A stretch of 64,000 nucleotides of DNA. Source: Arenicellaceae bacterium. Lineage in GTDB: Bacteria; Pseudomonadota; Gammaproteobacteria; Arenicellales; Arenicellaceae. The notes beneath the pieces were generated by a model that was given only the letters and a program-made list of their open reading frames with translations, did not search any database and was not told the origin of the DNA. The stretch lies in NCBI GenBank assembly GCA_029246505.1, contig JAQWNC010000027.1, positions 1 through 64,000 on the forward strand. The letters are read 5' to 3'. The translations under genes were made by a program, and so were the position numbers. Shown here one piece after another: positions 47,508-56,756 of this stretch; positions within the stretch are counted from its first letter, which is position 1, and every line of letters starts with the position of its first letter.

Positions 47508-47639
47508 ACTATAGACCAGCAGTTACCGTATTAGAACAGACTTTAAATTAATCTTTACAATAATAGGCTAACGGAAACCCTAAAAGCGTTATCCTTCAAA
47601 ACTTCTACAAATAGACCACTTTAGGTCTGGAGAATACAA

Positions 47640-47858
47640 ATGGGTGTAGGCGGAATTTCAATTTGGCAACTATTGATAGTATTAGTAATTGTGGCACTGA
47701 TTTTTGGAACCAAACGGTTACGAAATATTGGTGGTGATCTGGGTGGTGCAGTGAAAGGATTTAAAAGTGCCCTTAGTGATGGGAAATCTGGTTCAGAAGA
47801 GGAAGATACAGTGAGCGAAAAAGTAGCTGATGAAACTGAATCATCAGAAAATTCTTAG
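47640..47858 (+). CDS. tatA: Sec-independent translocase subunit TatA
   Basis: 72 residues. One N-terminal helix ([20 protein letters not shown]), the FGxxRLR hinge, then an amphipathic helix ([19 protein letters not shown]) and an acidic tail. The polar residue normally near position 8 is Gln here. Forms the pore-like oligomer of the twin-arginine system. Its GGAG ribosome site directly abuts a small hairpin (47613-47628). Confidence 0.93.
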   Translation: MGVGGISIWQLLIVLVIVALIFGTKRLRNIGGDLGGAVKGFKSALSDGKSGSEEEDTVSEKVADETESSENS

Positions 47859-48071
47859 CGGTCAGATTGGATGGCAGCAGCAAAATTTAAGTAAACTTGC
47901 ATCGGTATAAATTAAAGGCAACCTGGCATGATATTTCTACATTTATGGATCGCACGTTCAGTGTGCCAACATCAGAGTGGGGCTACTTGTCTTAACGCAG
48001 TATGTTGCGTCTGATTCATGTTGCGGCCACTTTATTTGCGCTCTAGCTTCTTACCTAACGGATATTTCTAA

Positions 48072-48491
48072 ATGTTTGACATTGGCTTTTGGGAACTATG
48101 CGTCATTGGCGCCGTACTGCTATTGGTGATTGGACCTGAGCGAATGCCTGAAGTCGCTAAGCAAATTGGTTACTGGGCGACACGCGCTCGTCGCACGGTG
48201 AACCAGTTGCGCAACGAAATGCGCAAAGAATTAGATTCATTACCAACCGAGCAAATTAATAAGGCTAAGCAGAGTATGGCAGCGATCACCAAAGATGTTG
48301 CTGCGATAGGCTCGGACATAAGTGCGCAGATGTCTGAGAAAATCAATATTAAAAGCTCTCCTGAAAAGCTGACCAAGGAAAAACTACCTGAGCCTATATC
48401 GGCCGCTAAAACTAAAAGTAAAGCCCGACCCAAAGCTAAGAAAAAAGCCGATAGCAAAGCCACCGCAAATACTAAAGATAAGAACGCATGA
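48072..48491 (+). CDS. tatB: Sec-independent translocase subunit TatB
   Basis: 139 residues. Helix FDIGFWELCVIGAVLLLVIG with the diagnostic Glu, then PERMPEVAKQIGYWATRARR and a charged amphipathic helix; a Lys/Ala-rich tail (KSKARPKAKKKADSKA) replaces the usual end. TatB with TatC recognises twin-arginine signals. It is unusually separated from tatA by 213 bp, while tatC overlaps it by four bases. Confidence 0.93.
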   Translation: MFDIGFWELCVIGAVLLLVIGPERMPEVAKQIGYWATRARRTVNQLRNEMRKELDSLPTEQINKAKQSMAAITKDVAAIGSDISAQMSEKINIKSSPEKLTKEKLPEPISAAKTKSKARPKAKKKADSKATANTKDKNA

Positions 48492-49267
48492 CTGCCGACC
48501 AGGACAAGCAAGAGGGCATGCAAGAACAAAGTTTCGTCTCACATTTAGTTGAGCTACGTAACCGACTAGTAATTGGCTTGGGTTCCGTATTCGTAATTTT
48601 CATTATATTAATGATCTTTCCAGGAGCCAACGCTCTCTATGAGTGGTTTTCAGCGCCACTTACATCAATATTGCCGGCCGGAACCAGCATGATCTCTACG
48701 GAACCACACGGTCCATTTTTTGTGCCTTTTAAATTAACTGGGGCAATAGCCGTCGGTTTCGCCGTGCCAGTCTTGCTTTATCAAATATGGGGTTTTGTAG
48801 CACCGGGGCTTTACAAAAACGAGAAACGGATTGTTTTCCCCCTATTGTTGAGCAGCACCTTACTGTTTTACTTAGGCGTATTATTTGCCTATTACATAGT
48901 GTTCCCAATCATTTTCGGCTTTTTTACCGCTACTGCACCCGAAGGTGTTGCAGTCATGACGGATATAAACTCTTATATGAGTTTCGCGTTAAAGCTGTTT
49001 CTGGCTTTTGGCGTCGCTTTTGAGGTGCCGGTAGCGACAGTATTGCTAGCTAAACTTGGTATAGTTTCGCCTGAATCAATGGCAGAAAAAAGAGCCTATA
49101 TCGTGGTAGCAGCTTTTATCGCTGGCATGCTGATGACGCCTCCTGATATTTTCTCACAAACATTTCTGGCCCTACCAGTATGGGGTCTATTCGAAATAGG
49201 GCTGATTTTCGCAAAAAGGGTCTATCCTTATGAGCGAGATGAAGATAAAAATCCGGTTGTCGAGTGA
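48488..49267 (+). CDS. tatC: Sec-independent translocase subunit TatC
   Basis: 259 residues with six membrane helices. Family motifs SFVSHLVELRNRL at the N-terminus, the cytoplasmic-loop YQIWGFVAPGLYKNEKR and the late MLMTPPDIFSQTFLALP are intact. TatC is the receptor core for folded cargo with twin-arginine signals, such as the Rieske protein PetA encoded downstream. It overlaps tatB by ATGA and folD by one base. Confidence 0.96.
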   Translation: MTADQDKQEGMQEQSFVSHLVELRNRLVIGLGSVFVIFIILMIFPGANALYEWFSAPLTSILPAGTSMISTEPHGPFFVPFKLTGAIAVGFAVPVLLYQIWGFVAPGLYKNEKRIVFPLLLSSTLLFYLGVLFAYYIVFPIIFGFFTATAPEGVAVMTDINSYMSFALKLFLAFGVAFEVPVATVLLAKLGIVSPESMAEKRAYIVVAAFIAGMLMTPPDIFSQTFLALPVWGLFEIGLIFAKRVYPYERDEDKNPVVE

Positions 49268-50148
49268 TGAAAGCAAGTGTTCTAGACGGCCTCGCAATCG
49301 CTTCGGAAATAAGGGCTGAAGCCGCCAGCACTGCACTAACACTAATTGCAAAAGGTACAACACCAGCACTAGCGGTTGTACTGATCGGAGACAACCCGGC
49401 ATCCGCATCGTATGTAGGCAGTAAAGTTAAGGCTTGTGCGGAATGTGGCATTAAGTCAATAAAAAAAGAAGCTGACATTAGCATTTCTGAAGCCAAATTA
49501 ATCAATATAATCAACGACTTAAACAAAGATTCCTCTGTGCATGGAATTCTGGTGCAATTACCACTTCCAGATCATATTGATGAAAACCGGGTCATTGAAG
49601 CGATCCACCCCGATAAAGATGTCGATGGGTTTCATCCGGTAAATGCTGGTCGATTAGTCGCCGGGATTGACTGTTTAGCCCCATGCACTCCCGCCGGCAT
49701 TCCAGAACTGCTATCTCGCTCAGGGTATGAAATATCTGGCAAGCATGCTGTTATTATCGGCCGTAGCAATATTGTCGGAAAACCGATTATGAATCTGCTG
49801 ATTCAAAAAGGTAAAAATGCGAATTGCACAGTAACCTGTTGCCATAGTGGCACACCGAATCTATCCACCTACACCAAACAAGCCGACATACTTATCGCGG
49901 CAATAGGCGTCGCAGAATTTGTGACTAGGGATATGGTTAAACCTGGGGCCCTAGTCGTCGATGTTGGTATTAATCGAGTAAACGACGACTCACGAGAGCG
50001 AGGATACCGGTTAGTCGGTGATGTTGATTTTGATAGTGTTTCGAAAATAGCAGAAGCTATTTCTCCAGTGCCCGGGGGAGTGGGCCCGATGACGGTCGCG
50101 ATGCTAATGAAAAACACCGTGGCTGCGGCAACTAAACTTGATAATTAG
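49267..50148 (+). CDS. folD: Bifunctional methylenetetrahydrofolate dehydrogenase/cyclohydrolase
   Basis: 293 residues. Catalytic Lys and Tyr in ASYVGSKVKACAECG; GILVQLPLPDHIDENRVIEAIHP; the NADP loop VIIGRSNIVGKPIMNLL; the PGGVGPMTVAML end. It interconverts methylene- and formyl-tetrahydrofolate for one-carbon supply, including purine and histidine-linked AICAR metabolism. The ATG at 49267 overlaps the tatC stop (TGATG); a GTG one codon earlier is an alternative. Confidence 0.96.
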   Translation: MKASVLDGLAIASEIRAEAASTALTLIAKGTTPALAVVLIGDNPASASYVGSKVKACAECGIKSIKKEADISISEAKLINIINDLNKDSSVHGILVQLPLPDHIDENRVIEAIHPDKDVDGFHPVNAGRLVAGIDCLAPCTPAGIPELLSRSGYEISGKHAVIIGRSNIVGKPIMNLLIQKGKNANCTVTCCHSGTPNLSTYTKQADILIAAIGVAEFVTRDMVKPGALVVDVGINRVNDDSRERGYRLVGDVDFDSVSKIAEAISPVPGGVGPMTVAMLMKNTVAAATKLDN

Positions 50149-50301
50149 TCTCGACTCGTGGATAACTACTCGCGTAGTGAGTAAATACGCTGCCTCACCT
50201 AGCGTTGATAGTAATAATAACTAATAGAATCAATTACATAAAGATTTAAACTAGAATCATCATCCTCTTAAATTCGTATATAACTTTAAGGAGCACCAAT
50301 C

Positions 50302-50820
50302 ATGAAATGGTTACTGTCCCAACGTCATCTTACCGCCCGCCTTATCGCCGGATCCCTATTACTACTCCTGATAGGCTGCGATACGCCGAACTATGAATAC
50401 TTGCACTTGCCAGGAACAGAGCCCGCCGCAGGCGGAAACATGCCCTACACCTCGGCCATTAAAGTAAGCTCAGGAAGCATTCTATTTTTGTCAGGTACTA
50501 GTGGCGCTCCCGTACCGCATAGCCACCCACATAATCCTGCTGAATTTGATCATCTTGGCTGGGACGCCGAAGCGCAAACGATTAGAGTCATGGATCGAAT
50601 CAAAGCAACCGTCGAAGCTGCTGGCGGCGATCTTAGCGACGTCATACAAGTCACTCGGTTCGTTGTTGATATTGCAAAAAACCAAGACGAAATTACCGCT
50701 GTGATGAACCGCTACTGGGGTAAGAATCATCGGCCTGCGAGCACATCAGTCGAGATCGTTCGGCTAGCATCTGACCCACGATTTATACTCGAAGTCGAGG
50801 CTGTCGCCGTTATCGATTGA
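50302..50820 (+). CDS. RidA-fold lipoprotein lacking the catalytic arginine
   Basis: 172 residues. A long basic n-region and hydrophobic core end in the lipobox LLLIGC, so Cys26 should be lipidated; Asp27 at position +2 would favour retention in the inner membrane by the E. coli rule. The rest is a YjgF/RidA domain: ILFLSGTSG, IRVMDRIKATVEAAGGDLSD, VIQVTRFVVDI and VEIVRLASDPRFILEVEAVAV. The deaminase arginine (Arg105 of E. coli RidA) aligns with Ser147 in PASTSVE, so imine hydrolysis is unlikely. A His-rich insert (PHSHPHNPAEFDH, residues 72-84) is not usual. AAGGAGCACC precedes the start. Function unknown; ligand binding at the membrane surface is a guess. Confidence 0.8.
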   Translation: MKWLLSQRHLTARLIAGSLLLLLIGCDTPNYEYLHLPGTEPAAGGNMPYTSAIKVSSGSILFLSGTSGAPVPHSHPHNPAEFDHLGWDAEAQTIRVMDRIKATVEAAGGDLSDVIQVTRFVVDIAKNQDEITAVMNRYWGKNHRPASTSVEIVRLASDPRFILEVEAVAVID

Positions 50821-50873
50821 ACGCTTAATCGAAATTAGTTTGCCCAACTAGTTATCTCGATTACTTGTCCACA

Positions 50874-52877
50874 ATGAGCTTTTCCCTTAACCAGCCACAA
50901 CGTGCAGCAGTTCGCCAAACCGATCTGCCGTTAATGGTTCTGGCTGGCGCGGGGAGCGGCAAAACCGGCGTAATTACCCATAAAATTGCCTGGCTATTGG
51001 AAGATTTGGCAGTCCCGGCACGTAATGTGTTCGCGGTCACTTTTACAAATAAAGCCGCGCGTGAAATGAAAGAGCGCGTGGGTAAAATCGCCAATAAAGA
51101 TCTTACTAAAGGGCTAACCGTATCGACTTTTCACAGCTTAGGTATGCAAATACTTCGTGCCGAGATTGAAGCTGCCGGGCTTCACAAAGGCTTTAGCATT
51201 TTCGACGGCAGCGACTGCGAGATGACGATTAAAGAAATCATCCGTAGCAGTGGCGAAGAAGATAATGATCTTGCGGATCGAATTTACCATCAAATCTCAA
51301 ATTGGAAAAACCAACTGATATCACCTGAGTACGCGAGCCAAATAAGCAATACCGATACCACCTTCCAAATAGCGGCTCGAGTATACCCGGCCTATAATCG
51401 CCAGTTACGTGCCTGTAACGCCGTAGATTTAAACGACTTAATTAGCCTGCCCGTATTCTTACTGAGTAGTAATCCAAATATATTGGAAAAATGGCAGAAC
51501 CGAGTGCGGCATATGCTGGTCGATGAATATCAGGACACTAATAATGCTCAGTACGAAATGGTTCGTTTACTCGTAGGTAAGCATTTAGGGCTTACCGTCG
51601 TTGGCGACGATGATCAATCAATATACGCTTGGCGCGGCGCAAATCCGGAGAACCTTAATCAGCTTCAATCAGATTATCCCAACATGCAGTTGGTGAAATT
51701 GGAGCAAAACTATCGATCAATGGGCCGGATATTGGAAGTCGCTAATCACCTAATATCTAATAATCCGCGACCATTTGAAAAAGCCTTGTGGTCAGAGCTT
51801 GGCTTTGGTGATCCCATAAACGTGTTAGTCGCTGAAAACGAAACTCGAGAAGCCGAAAAGGTAGTCGCCGCTATCATGCAGCACTATTTCAAGCACCAAA
51901 GCCACTATTCGGATTACGCGATTCTCTACAGAGGTAACCATCAGTCACGTATATTCGAAGAAAAATTGCGAGAAATGCGAATTCCATACCATATTAGTGG
52001 TGGTATCTCATTTTTTGAGCGCTCCGAAATTAAAGACCTAATGGCCTATTTACGAATTTTAGTAAACGATAAAGATGACAATGCCTTTATGCGTGCAATT
52101 AATAGCCCGCGTCGCGGGTTCGGAGCAGGTGGCCTAGAAAAACTTGGTTTGTTCGCAGGCGAGCAAAAATCTGCATTGTTAGTTTCCGCACGACATCAAA
52201 ATGCTTCATCAATATTATCAAGCCGTCAGTACGCACCGTTATCAAGCTTTGTAAACCAACTTGAAAGCTGGCAAGAAGCGGCGTCCGGCCAAAGCGCTTA
52301 TCAAACACTACAGAAAATTATTGATGATATTGGTTTTCGAACCTGGATCGACAGCAATAGTAAGAGCGTCGAGCAATCTGATGCCCGCTGGCGGAATGTT
52401 GAAGAATTACTAGATTGGATGCATCGCCTCGGAAAGAATAGTGAAAGTATAGAAGAGGTCGTTAATAAAATGAGCTTGATGGATATTTTATCGCATGACG
52501 ATGAAGACGAAGATGCCGATAGGGTATCTCTAATGACTATGCACGCAGCAAAAGGACTGGAGTTTCCTGCGGTTTTTATTGTTGGTGTCGAGGAAGAACT
52601 ACTACCTCATCGAAACAGCATACAGCAGGGAACTCTGGAAGAGGAACGGCGTTTATTCTATGTCGGTATAACACGAGCTCGTCACGAACTAAGCCTGTCT
52701 TTTGCGCGCAAACGATCACGTTTTGGCGAAATTATTGACTGCACTCCGAGCCGGTTTTTTGACGAATTGCCCGATCAACATCTTCGTTGGGACAACGTCG
52801 AAAAACCAAGTGACGCAGACAAGCAATCGGTCGCTCGAGCACACTTAGCAGCTATGAGATCCGCGCTGAGCAGCTAA
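50874..52877 (+). CDS. rep: ATP-dependent DNA helicase Rep
   Basis: 667 residues. SF1A helicase motifs: Q-motif LNQPQRAAV, Walker A LAGAGSGKT, Ia FTNKAAREMKERV, II LVDEYQDTNNAQYE, III GDDDQSIYAWRGA, IV EQNYRS, V MTMHAAKGLEFPAVF and VI YVGITRARHEL. Close colinearity with E. coli Rep (FRMSISNWK-like ISNWKNQL, YSDYAILYRGNHQSR) distinguishes it from UvrD. It clears proteins ahead of forks as a 3'-5' translocase. ATG 50874 fits the family start; a TTG three codons upstream opens the frame. Confidence 0.95.
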   Translation: MSFSLNQPQRAAVRQTDLPLMVLAGAGSGKTGVITHKIAWLLEDLAVPARNVFAVTFTNKAAREMKERVGKIANKDLTKGLTVSTFHSLGMQILRAEIEAAGLHKGFSIFDGSDCEMTIKEIIRSSGEEDNDLADRIYHQISNWKNQLISPEYASQISNTDTTFQIAARVYPAYNRQLRACNAVDLNDLISLPVFLLSSNPNILEKWQNRVRHMLVDEYQDTNNAQYEMVRLLVGKHLGLTVVGDDDQSIYAWRGANPENLNQLQSDYPNMQLVKLEQNYRSMGRILEVANHLISNNPRPFEKALWSELGFGDPINVLVAENETREAEKVVAAIMQHYFKHQSHYSDYAILYRGNHQSRIFEEKLREMRIPYHISGGISFFERSEIKDLMAYLRILVNDKDDNAFMRAINSPRRGFGAGGLEKLGLFAGEQKSALLVSARHQNASSILSSRQYAPLSSFVNQLESWQEAASGQSAYQTLQKIIDDIGFRTWIDSNSKSVEQSDARWRNVEELLDWMHRLGKNSESIEEVVNKMSLMDILSHDDEDEDADRVSLMTMHAAKGLEFPAVFIVGVEEELLPHRNSIQQGTLEEERRLFYVGITRARHELSLSFARKRSRFGEIIDCTPSRFFDELPDQHLRWDNVEKPSDADKQSVARAHLAAMRSALSS

Positions 52878-53185
52878 ATTTTAAGCGCTTGTTGATCACC
52901 CTACACGTAGCACCCAACTATTTTTTAGGAACATTACTGCTATCAATATTGACCCCAGATTCTTATACAAATAGTGGACCTAAAAACTATATTAACCGCC
53001 AAAAAATAGGGTTACTCACACCCTTAGATTGGGGGGTTGACATGTCTGTTATAATTTTCGGCCACTTCGATAGTCAGTAACCCCAAACAGTTATTCTTTG
53101 GTAGTCCGCTGCAGAAGGGATTATTTTGGATATTATTTCTGGCAATGAAACACGGGTTTAAAATCCTTAAAGGAGCACCATTCTG
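52878..53185. other. Intergenic region rep / petA
   Basis: 308 bases without a supportable gene. A 63-codon frame inside has no family resemblance. It carries the candidate pet promoter described separately and an AAGGAGCACC ribosome site before petA, near-identical to that of the RidA-fold lipoprotein gene. Confidence 0.6.
53037..53055 (+). promoter_or_regulatory. Candidate extended -10 promoter of petABC
   Basis: TATAAT at 53050-53055 preceded by TGT gives an extended -10 element (TGNTATAAT). A TTGACA at 53037-53042 is too close to serve as its -35, so the extended -10 must carry the promoter. It lies 131 bp upstream of petA. Confidence 0.4.
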
Positions 53186-53803
53186 ATGTCTAGTAACGAA
53201 GACTCAACAAACGAAAATCGCTCACGCCGACGGTTCATTACCGGTCTGACGTCAGCTGCCTGGGCCGTTGGTGCCGGTTTTTCCGTCACACCTTTCGTGC
53301 TCAGTATGAATCCTAGCGCTAGGGCAAAAAATGCCGGAGCGCCAGTAGAATTTGATTTTAGTAAATTACAGCTTGGCCAAATGGTTAAAGTTGAATGGCG
53401 TGGACAACCGGTCGTTGTATTGCGGCGCACACCCGAAATGATGTCAGGGCTAAGCGACGTGACTAATCTTCTTGCCGATCCTGATTCAGTAGGCAGTGTA
53501 CAACCGACTTATGCACTAAATGCAGCTAGAGCAGATACTGACAGAAATGATGTGTTGGTTATGTTGAGTGTATGTACACATCTAGGCTGTTCGCCGGTTG
53601 AAAAGCTTGCGGTAGGTCCAGACCCGGAAATGGGTGAAGACTCCAAGGGCGGATTCTTTTGTCCTTGCCATGGTTCGAAATTTGACTTGGCTGGCCGCGT
53701 ATACAAGAACGTACCTGCCAACAAAAATATGGATATTCCTCCTTACCAATTCCTTAATGAGAATGTCATCTTAATTGGTGACGACAGCGCGAGGGTTTCC
53801 TAA
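53186..53803 (+). CDS. petA: Ubiquinol-cytochrome c reductase Rieske iron-sulfur subunit
   Basis: 205 residues. A twin-arginine signal-anchor (SRRRFITGLTSAAWAVGAGF) leads the Rieske domain with both cluster motifs, CTHLGCSP and CPCHGSKFDLAGRV, giving two Cys and two His ligands. The protein accepts an electron from ubiquinol at the Qo site. It needs Tat export, whose genes are upstream. petB starts on its stop (TAATG). Confidence 0.96.
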   Translation: MSSNEDSTNENRSRRRFITGLTSAAWAVGAGFSVTPFVLSMNPSARAKNAGAPVEFDFSKLQLGQMVKVEWRGQPVVVLRRTPEMMSGLSDVTNLLADPDSVGSVQPTYALNAARADTDRNDVLVMLSVCTHLGCSPVEKLAVGPDPEMGEDSKGGFFCPCHGSKFDLAGRVYKNVPANKNMDIPPYQFLNENVILIGDDSARVS

Positions 53804-55149
53804 TGAGTAATTTTATGGAATGGGTTGATCGTCGCTTTCCAGCTACTAAAGTTTGGAATGAGCATCTAGCAGAATACTGGACACCCAAAAACTTTAATTT
53901 TTGGTATTACTTCGGCTCTTTGGCCATGTTGGTATTAGTGATCCAGATAGTCACTGGCATATTTCTGACGATGCATTACAAGCCTGACGCCAGCCTCGCT
54001 TTCGCCTCGGTCGAATACATAATGCGCGACGTGCCCTGGGGTTGGTTGATGCGTTACTTACACTCCACCGGGGCATCAGCATTCTTTGTTATAGTTTACT
54101 TACACATGTTTAGAGGGCTTATCTATGGCTCATCGCGCGAGCCGCGTGAACTTGTTTGGCTAATTGGCTGCGTTATCTTTGTTACACTAATGGCCGAAGC
54201 CTTTATGGGATACTTGCTTCCGTGGGGCAATATGTCTTATTGGGGTGCTCAAGTAATTATCTCGCTATTCGATGTTATCCCCTATCTTGGGCCCATACTA
54301 ACCGAGTGGATTCGCGGTGATTTCGTTGTATCTGACGCTACCTTAAACCGCTTCTTTGCATTCCATGTTATCGCCTTACCGTTGGTTCTATGCGCGCTGG
54401 TATTTTTACATATTGTCGCACTCCACAAAGTCGGGTCAAATAATCCTGATGGTATTGAAATCAAAGACAACAAAGATGAAAACGGTAAACCTCTGGATGG
54501 AATAGCCTTTCACCCTTATTACACTGTTAAAGATTTAGTCGGAGTGGTTGTTTTCTTTATGGTCTATCTCGGCGTCGTATTTTTCTGGCCGGATGGTAGT
54601 GGCGTATTACTTGAAAAAGACAATTTTGCGCCAGCAAACTCATTGCAAACCCCACCAGACATTGTCCCTTTGTGGTACTTCACGCCGTTTTACTCAATTT
54701 TACGAGCCTCAACCTCGGACTTCCTGTTAATACTGACAGTAATAACAGGGGTAGCAGCTGTAGCGACATTTTTTATCGACACAAAACGTTCAAATAAAAT
54801 TTCTGCTTTTATTTGCTACGCGCTACTCGCTGTCGGTTTATCTATATTCGATGCAAAATTTTGGGGTGTCGTGATGATGGGGAGTGCAATTGTCGTATTG
54901 TTTCTTCTGCCTTGGTTAGACAAGTCTCCGGTTAAATCGATTCGCTATCGAAGCATGCCTTTTAAAATCGCAGTTGGTATCTTTGTCATAGCATTTATCT
55001 CGTTAGGGTATTTGGGTATGCATCCGGTTAGCGAACTAAGCACAATACAAGCACAACTGTGTACCATTCTATACTTTTCATTTTTCGCGCTTATGCCGTT
55101 CTATACTGCCTGGGGTAAGACCAAGCCTGTGCCAACGAGGTTGACATGA
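53803..55149 (+). CDS. petB: Cytochrome b subunit of bc1 complex
   Basis: 448 residues, full-length b (b6 plus subunit IV parts). Haem ligand histidines lie in YLHSTGASAFFVIVYLHMFR and FFAFHVIALPLVLCALVFLHI; the Qo site motif is PDIVPLWYF (a PEWY variant, PLWY). Eight or nine membrane helices. The PEWY glutamate is replaced: the visible sequence is IVPLWYFTPFY, as in several marine gammaproteobacterial cytochromes b by family memory; this should be checked. It overlaps petA by one base and petC by four. Confidence 0.95.
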   Translation: MSNFMEWVDRRFPATKVWNEHLAEYWTPKNFNFWYYFGSLAMLVLVIQIVTGIFLTMHYKPDASLAFASVEYIMRDVPWGWLMRYLHSTGASAFFVIVYLHMFRGLIYGSSREPRELVWLIGCVIFVTLMAEAFMGYLLPWGNMSYWGAQVIISLFDVIPYLGPILTEWIRGDFVVSDATLNRFFAFHVIALPLVLCALVFLHIVALHKVGSNNPDGIEIKDNKDENGKPLDGIAFHPYYTVKDLVGVVVFFMVYLGVVFFWPDGSGVLLEKDNFAPANSLQTPPDIVPLWYFTPFYSILRASTSDFLLILTVITGVAAVATFFIDTKRSNKISAFICYALLAVGLSIFDAKFWGVVMMGSAIVVLFLLPWLDKSPVKSIRYRSMPFKIAVGIFVIAFISLGYLGMHPVSELSTIQAQLCTILYFSFFALMPFYTAWGKTKPVPTRLT

Positions 55150-55928
55150 AAATAGGTAATTCAATTATGGCGTTAATGGTGGCGCTACCATTCGTAGTGT
55201 CTGCTCCGAATGTAATGGCTGCGACCGCCGAAGGTGTGGTTTTAGATTCAGTACATATCGATTCAGGCGACACTCCCTCGTTACAACGTGGTGCGGCCCT
55301 TTTCGTAAATTACTGCTTGAGCTGCCATGGCGCTGCATACATGCGGTATGAACGTTTAGCGTATGACCTCGACATCCCGATGGAAACGCTAGCTGAAGAT
55401 TTCATGTTTACTACCGACAAGCCTGGCGATCTGATGAAAACCGCTATGACCGAGGATGATGCAAAAGAGTGGTTTGGAGTCGCGCCACCCGATCTAACTC
55501 TAGTTTCTCGAGTACGCAATAACGAATGGCTATACACATACCTGCGTGCTTTCTATTTAGATGAAAATTCACCAAACGGGTGGAATAATTCACTATTTGA
55601 AAATGTTGCCATGCCACATGTTCTTTATGAACTTCAGGGAGCGCAAACTCTGGTTGGTCATGTAGAGACTGATGAAGGTGCGGCAGTTGAGACTAGCGCT
55701 CATCAAAATATTGTTGGTGATACCATTTTTGAAATTCAAAAGGTGGGTAAAAACTCACCCGAAGAATTTGATATGGCAATGCGTGACCTGGTGAATTTTC
55801 TCTCGTATTTAGCCGAGCCTGCCCAATTGCAAAGGCGGTCTATCGGTATTTGGGTTCTCGCCTGGTTAGCCGTGCTATTCGTGGTTAGCTTTCTGTTGAA
55901 GAAGGAATACTGGCGCGACATCCACTAG
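55146..55928 (+). CDS. petC: Cytochrome c1
   Basis: 260 residues. Signal peptide, a single haem c site CLSCHG, the axial Met probably in the NVAMPHVLYELQG segment, and a C-terminal anchor (GIWVLAWLAVLFVVSFLLKK). It takes the electron from the Rieske centre and passes it to soluble cytochrome c. Start overlaps the petB stop (ATGA), so the three pet genes form one translationally coupled operon. Confidence 0.95.
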   Translation: MKIGNSIMALMVALPFVVSAPNVMAATAEGVVLDSVHIDSGDTPSLQRGAALFVNYCLSCHGAAYMRYERLAYDLDIPMETLAEDFMFTTDKPGDLMKTAMTEDDAKEWFGVAPPDLTLVSRVRNNEWLYTYLRAFYLDENSPNGWNNSLFENVAMPHVLYELQGAQTLVGHVETDEGAAVETSAHQNIVGDTIFEIQKVGKNSPEEFDMAMRDLVNFLSYLAEPAQLQRRSIGIWVLAWLAVLFVVSFLLKKEYWRDIH

Positions 55929-56071
55929 CAATATTACAGCTAATAAGCATCGAGCTAGTTTTTTATTGCTTACGTGCCAGCGGTATAGAGTACTTAGGCG
56001 CCATGTCCACACTCTTGTGATTCTCACCCGCGTGTGGCGACAATTAATGCAGTATTACTGGGTTTATCCAC

Positions 56072-56695
56072 ATGTCTAATATGTTAGGACGAAAACTACA
56101 AATGGCGTTGTATTCCGCTACCGACTGCCTCTACAGCCATGCGTGTCGCATTGTGGTTTACGAAAAAGAAGTCGAATGCCAAATCATCTATACCGATGAC
56201 GATGACGATTGTGAAGAGCTGGCAGAAGCAAATCCGTATAACGAAACACCAACGCTTATCGATCGCGATTTGGTGGTTTACGATCCATTTTTGATCAACG
56301 AATACCTCGATGAGCGACTACCTCACCCACCATTAATGCCAGTTGACCCCGTGTCTCGTGCACGGATCCGTATTATGATTATGCGGCTAAACCGTGACTG
56401 GTACAAAGCTATCAAGCTATTCGATCACGAGACAAAAGGTGATGTGGCTAAAAAAATAGTACGTGATGGCTTAATTTCAATTTCACCCATTTTGACCGAG
56501 CAAAATTATCTGATGGGAGACGAATTCAGCCTAGTTGACGTATTCCTGGCGCCATTACTTTGGCGCTTGCCGCTATATGGCATCAAGCTGCCGAAACAAG
56601 CTGAAGTAGTAAATGAGTATGCCTCTCGTCTATTTAGCCGTGATGCGTTCAAGTCGGCTCTAAGTGAGAATGAACGCGAGATGAAGTACATATAG
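56072..56695 (+). CDS. sspA: Stringent starvation protein A
   Basis: 207 residues. GST-like fold: N-terminal thioredoxin part (MALYSATDCLYSHACRIVVY, TPTLIDRDLVVYDPFLINEY) with the family's LDERLPHPPLMPVDPVSRAR segment, and helical C-terminal part (SLVDVFLAPLLWRLPLYGI). SspA binds RNA polymerase and acts in stationary phase and acid tolerance. It follows petABC by 143 bp and precedes sspB, the standard order. Confidence 0.95.
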   Translation: MSNMLGRKLQMALYSATDCLYSHACRIVVYEKEVECQIIYTDDDDDCEELAEANPYNETPTLIDRDLVVYDPFLINEYLDERLPHPPLMPVDPVSRARIRIMIMRLNRDWYKAIKLFDHETKGDVAKKIVRDGLISISPILTEQNYLMGDEFSLVDVFLAPLLWRLPLYGIKLPKQAEVVNEYASRLFSRDAFKSALSENEREMKYI

Positions 56696-56756
56696 TGAGG
56701 CTCCTATAGTGAAATTCTTATAGATAGTAGCGCTACTAAACTTCTCCATACACATA

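Noticed and set aside
50165-50178. ACTAC-TCGC-GTAGT hairpin after folD as terminator
   Set aside because: Stem of five and no T-run after it; not enough for an intrinsic terminator.
52889-53080. 63-codon frame between rep and petA
   Set aside because: TTG start, no ribosome site, composition like intergenic DNA.
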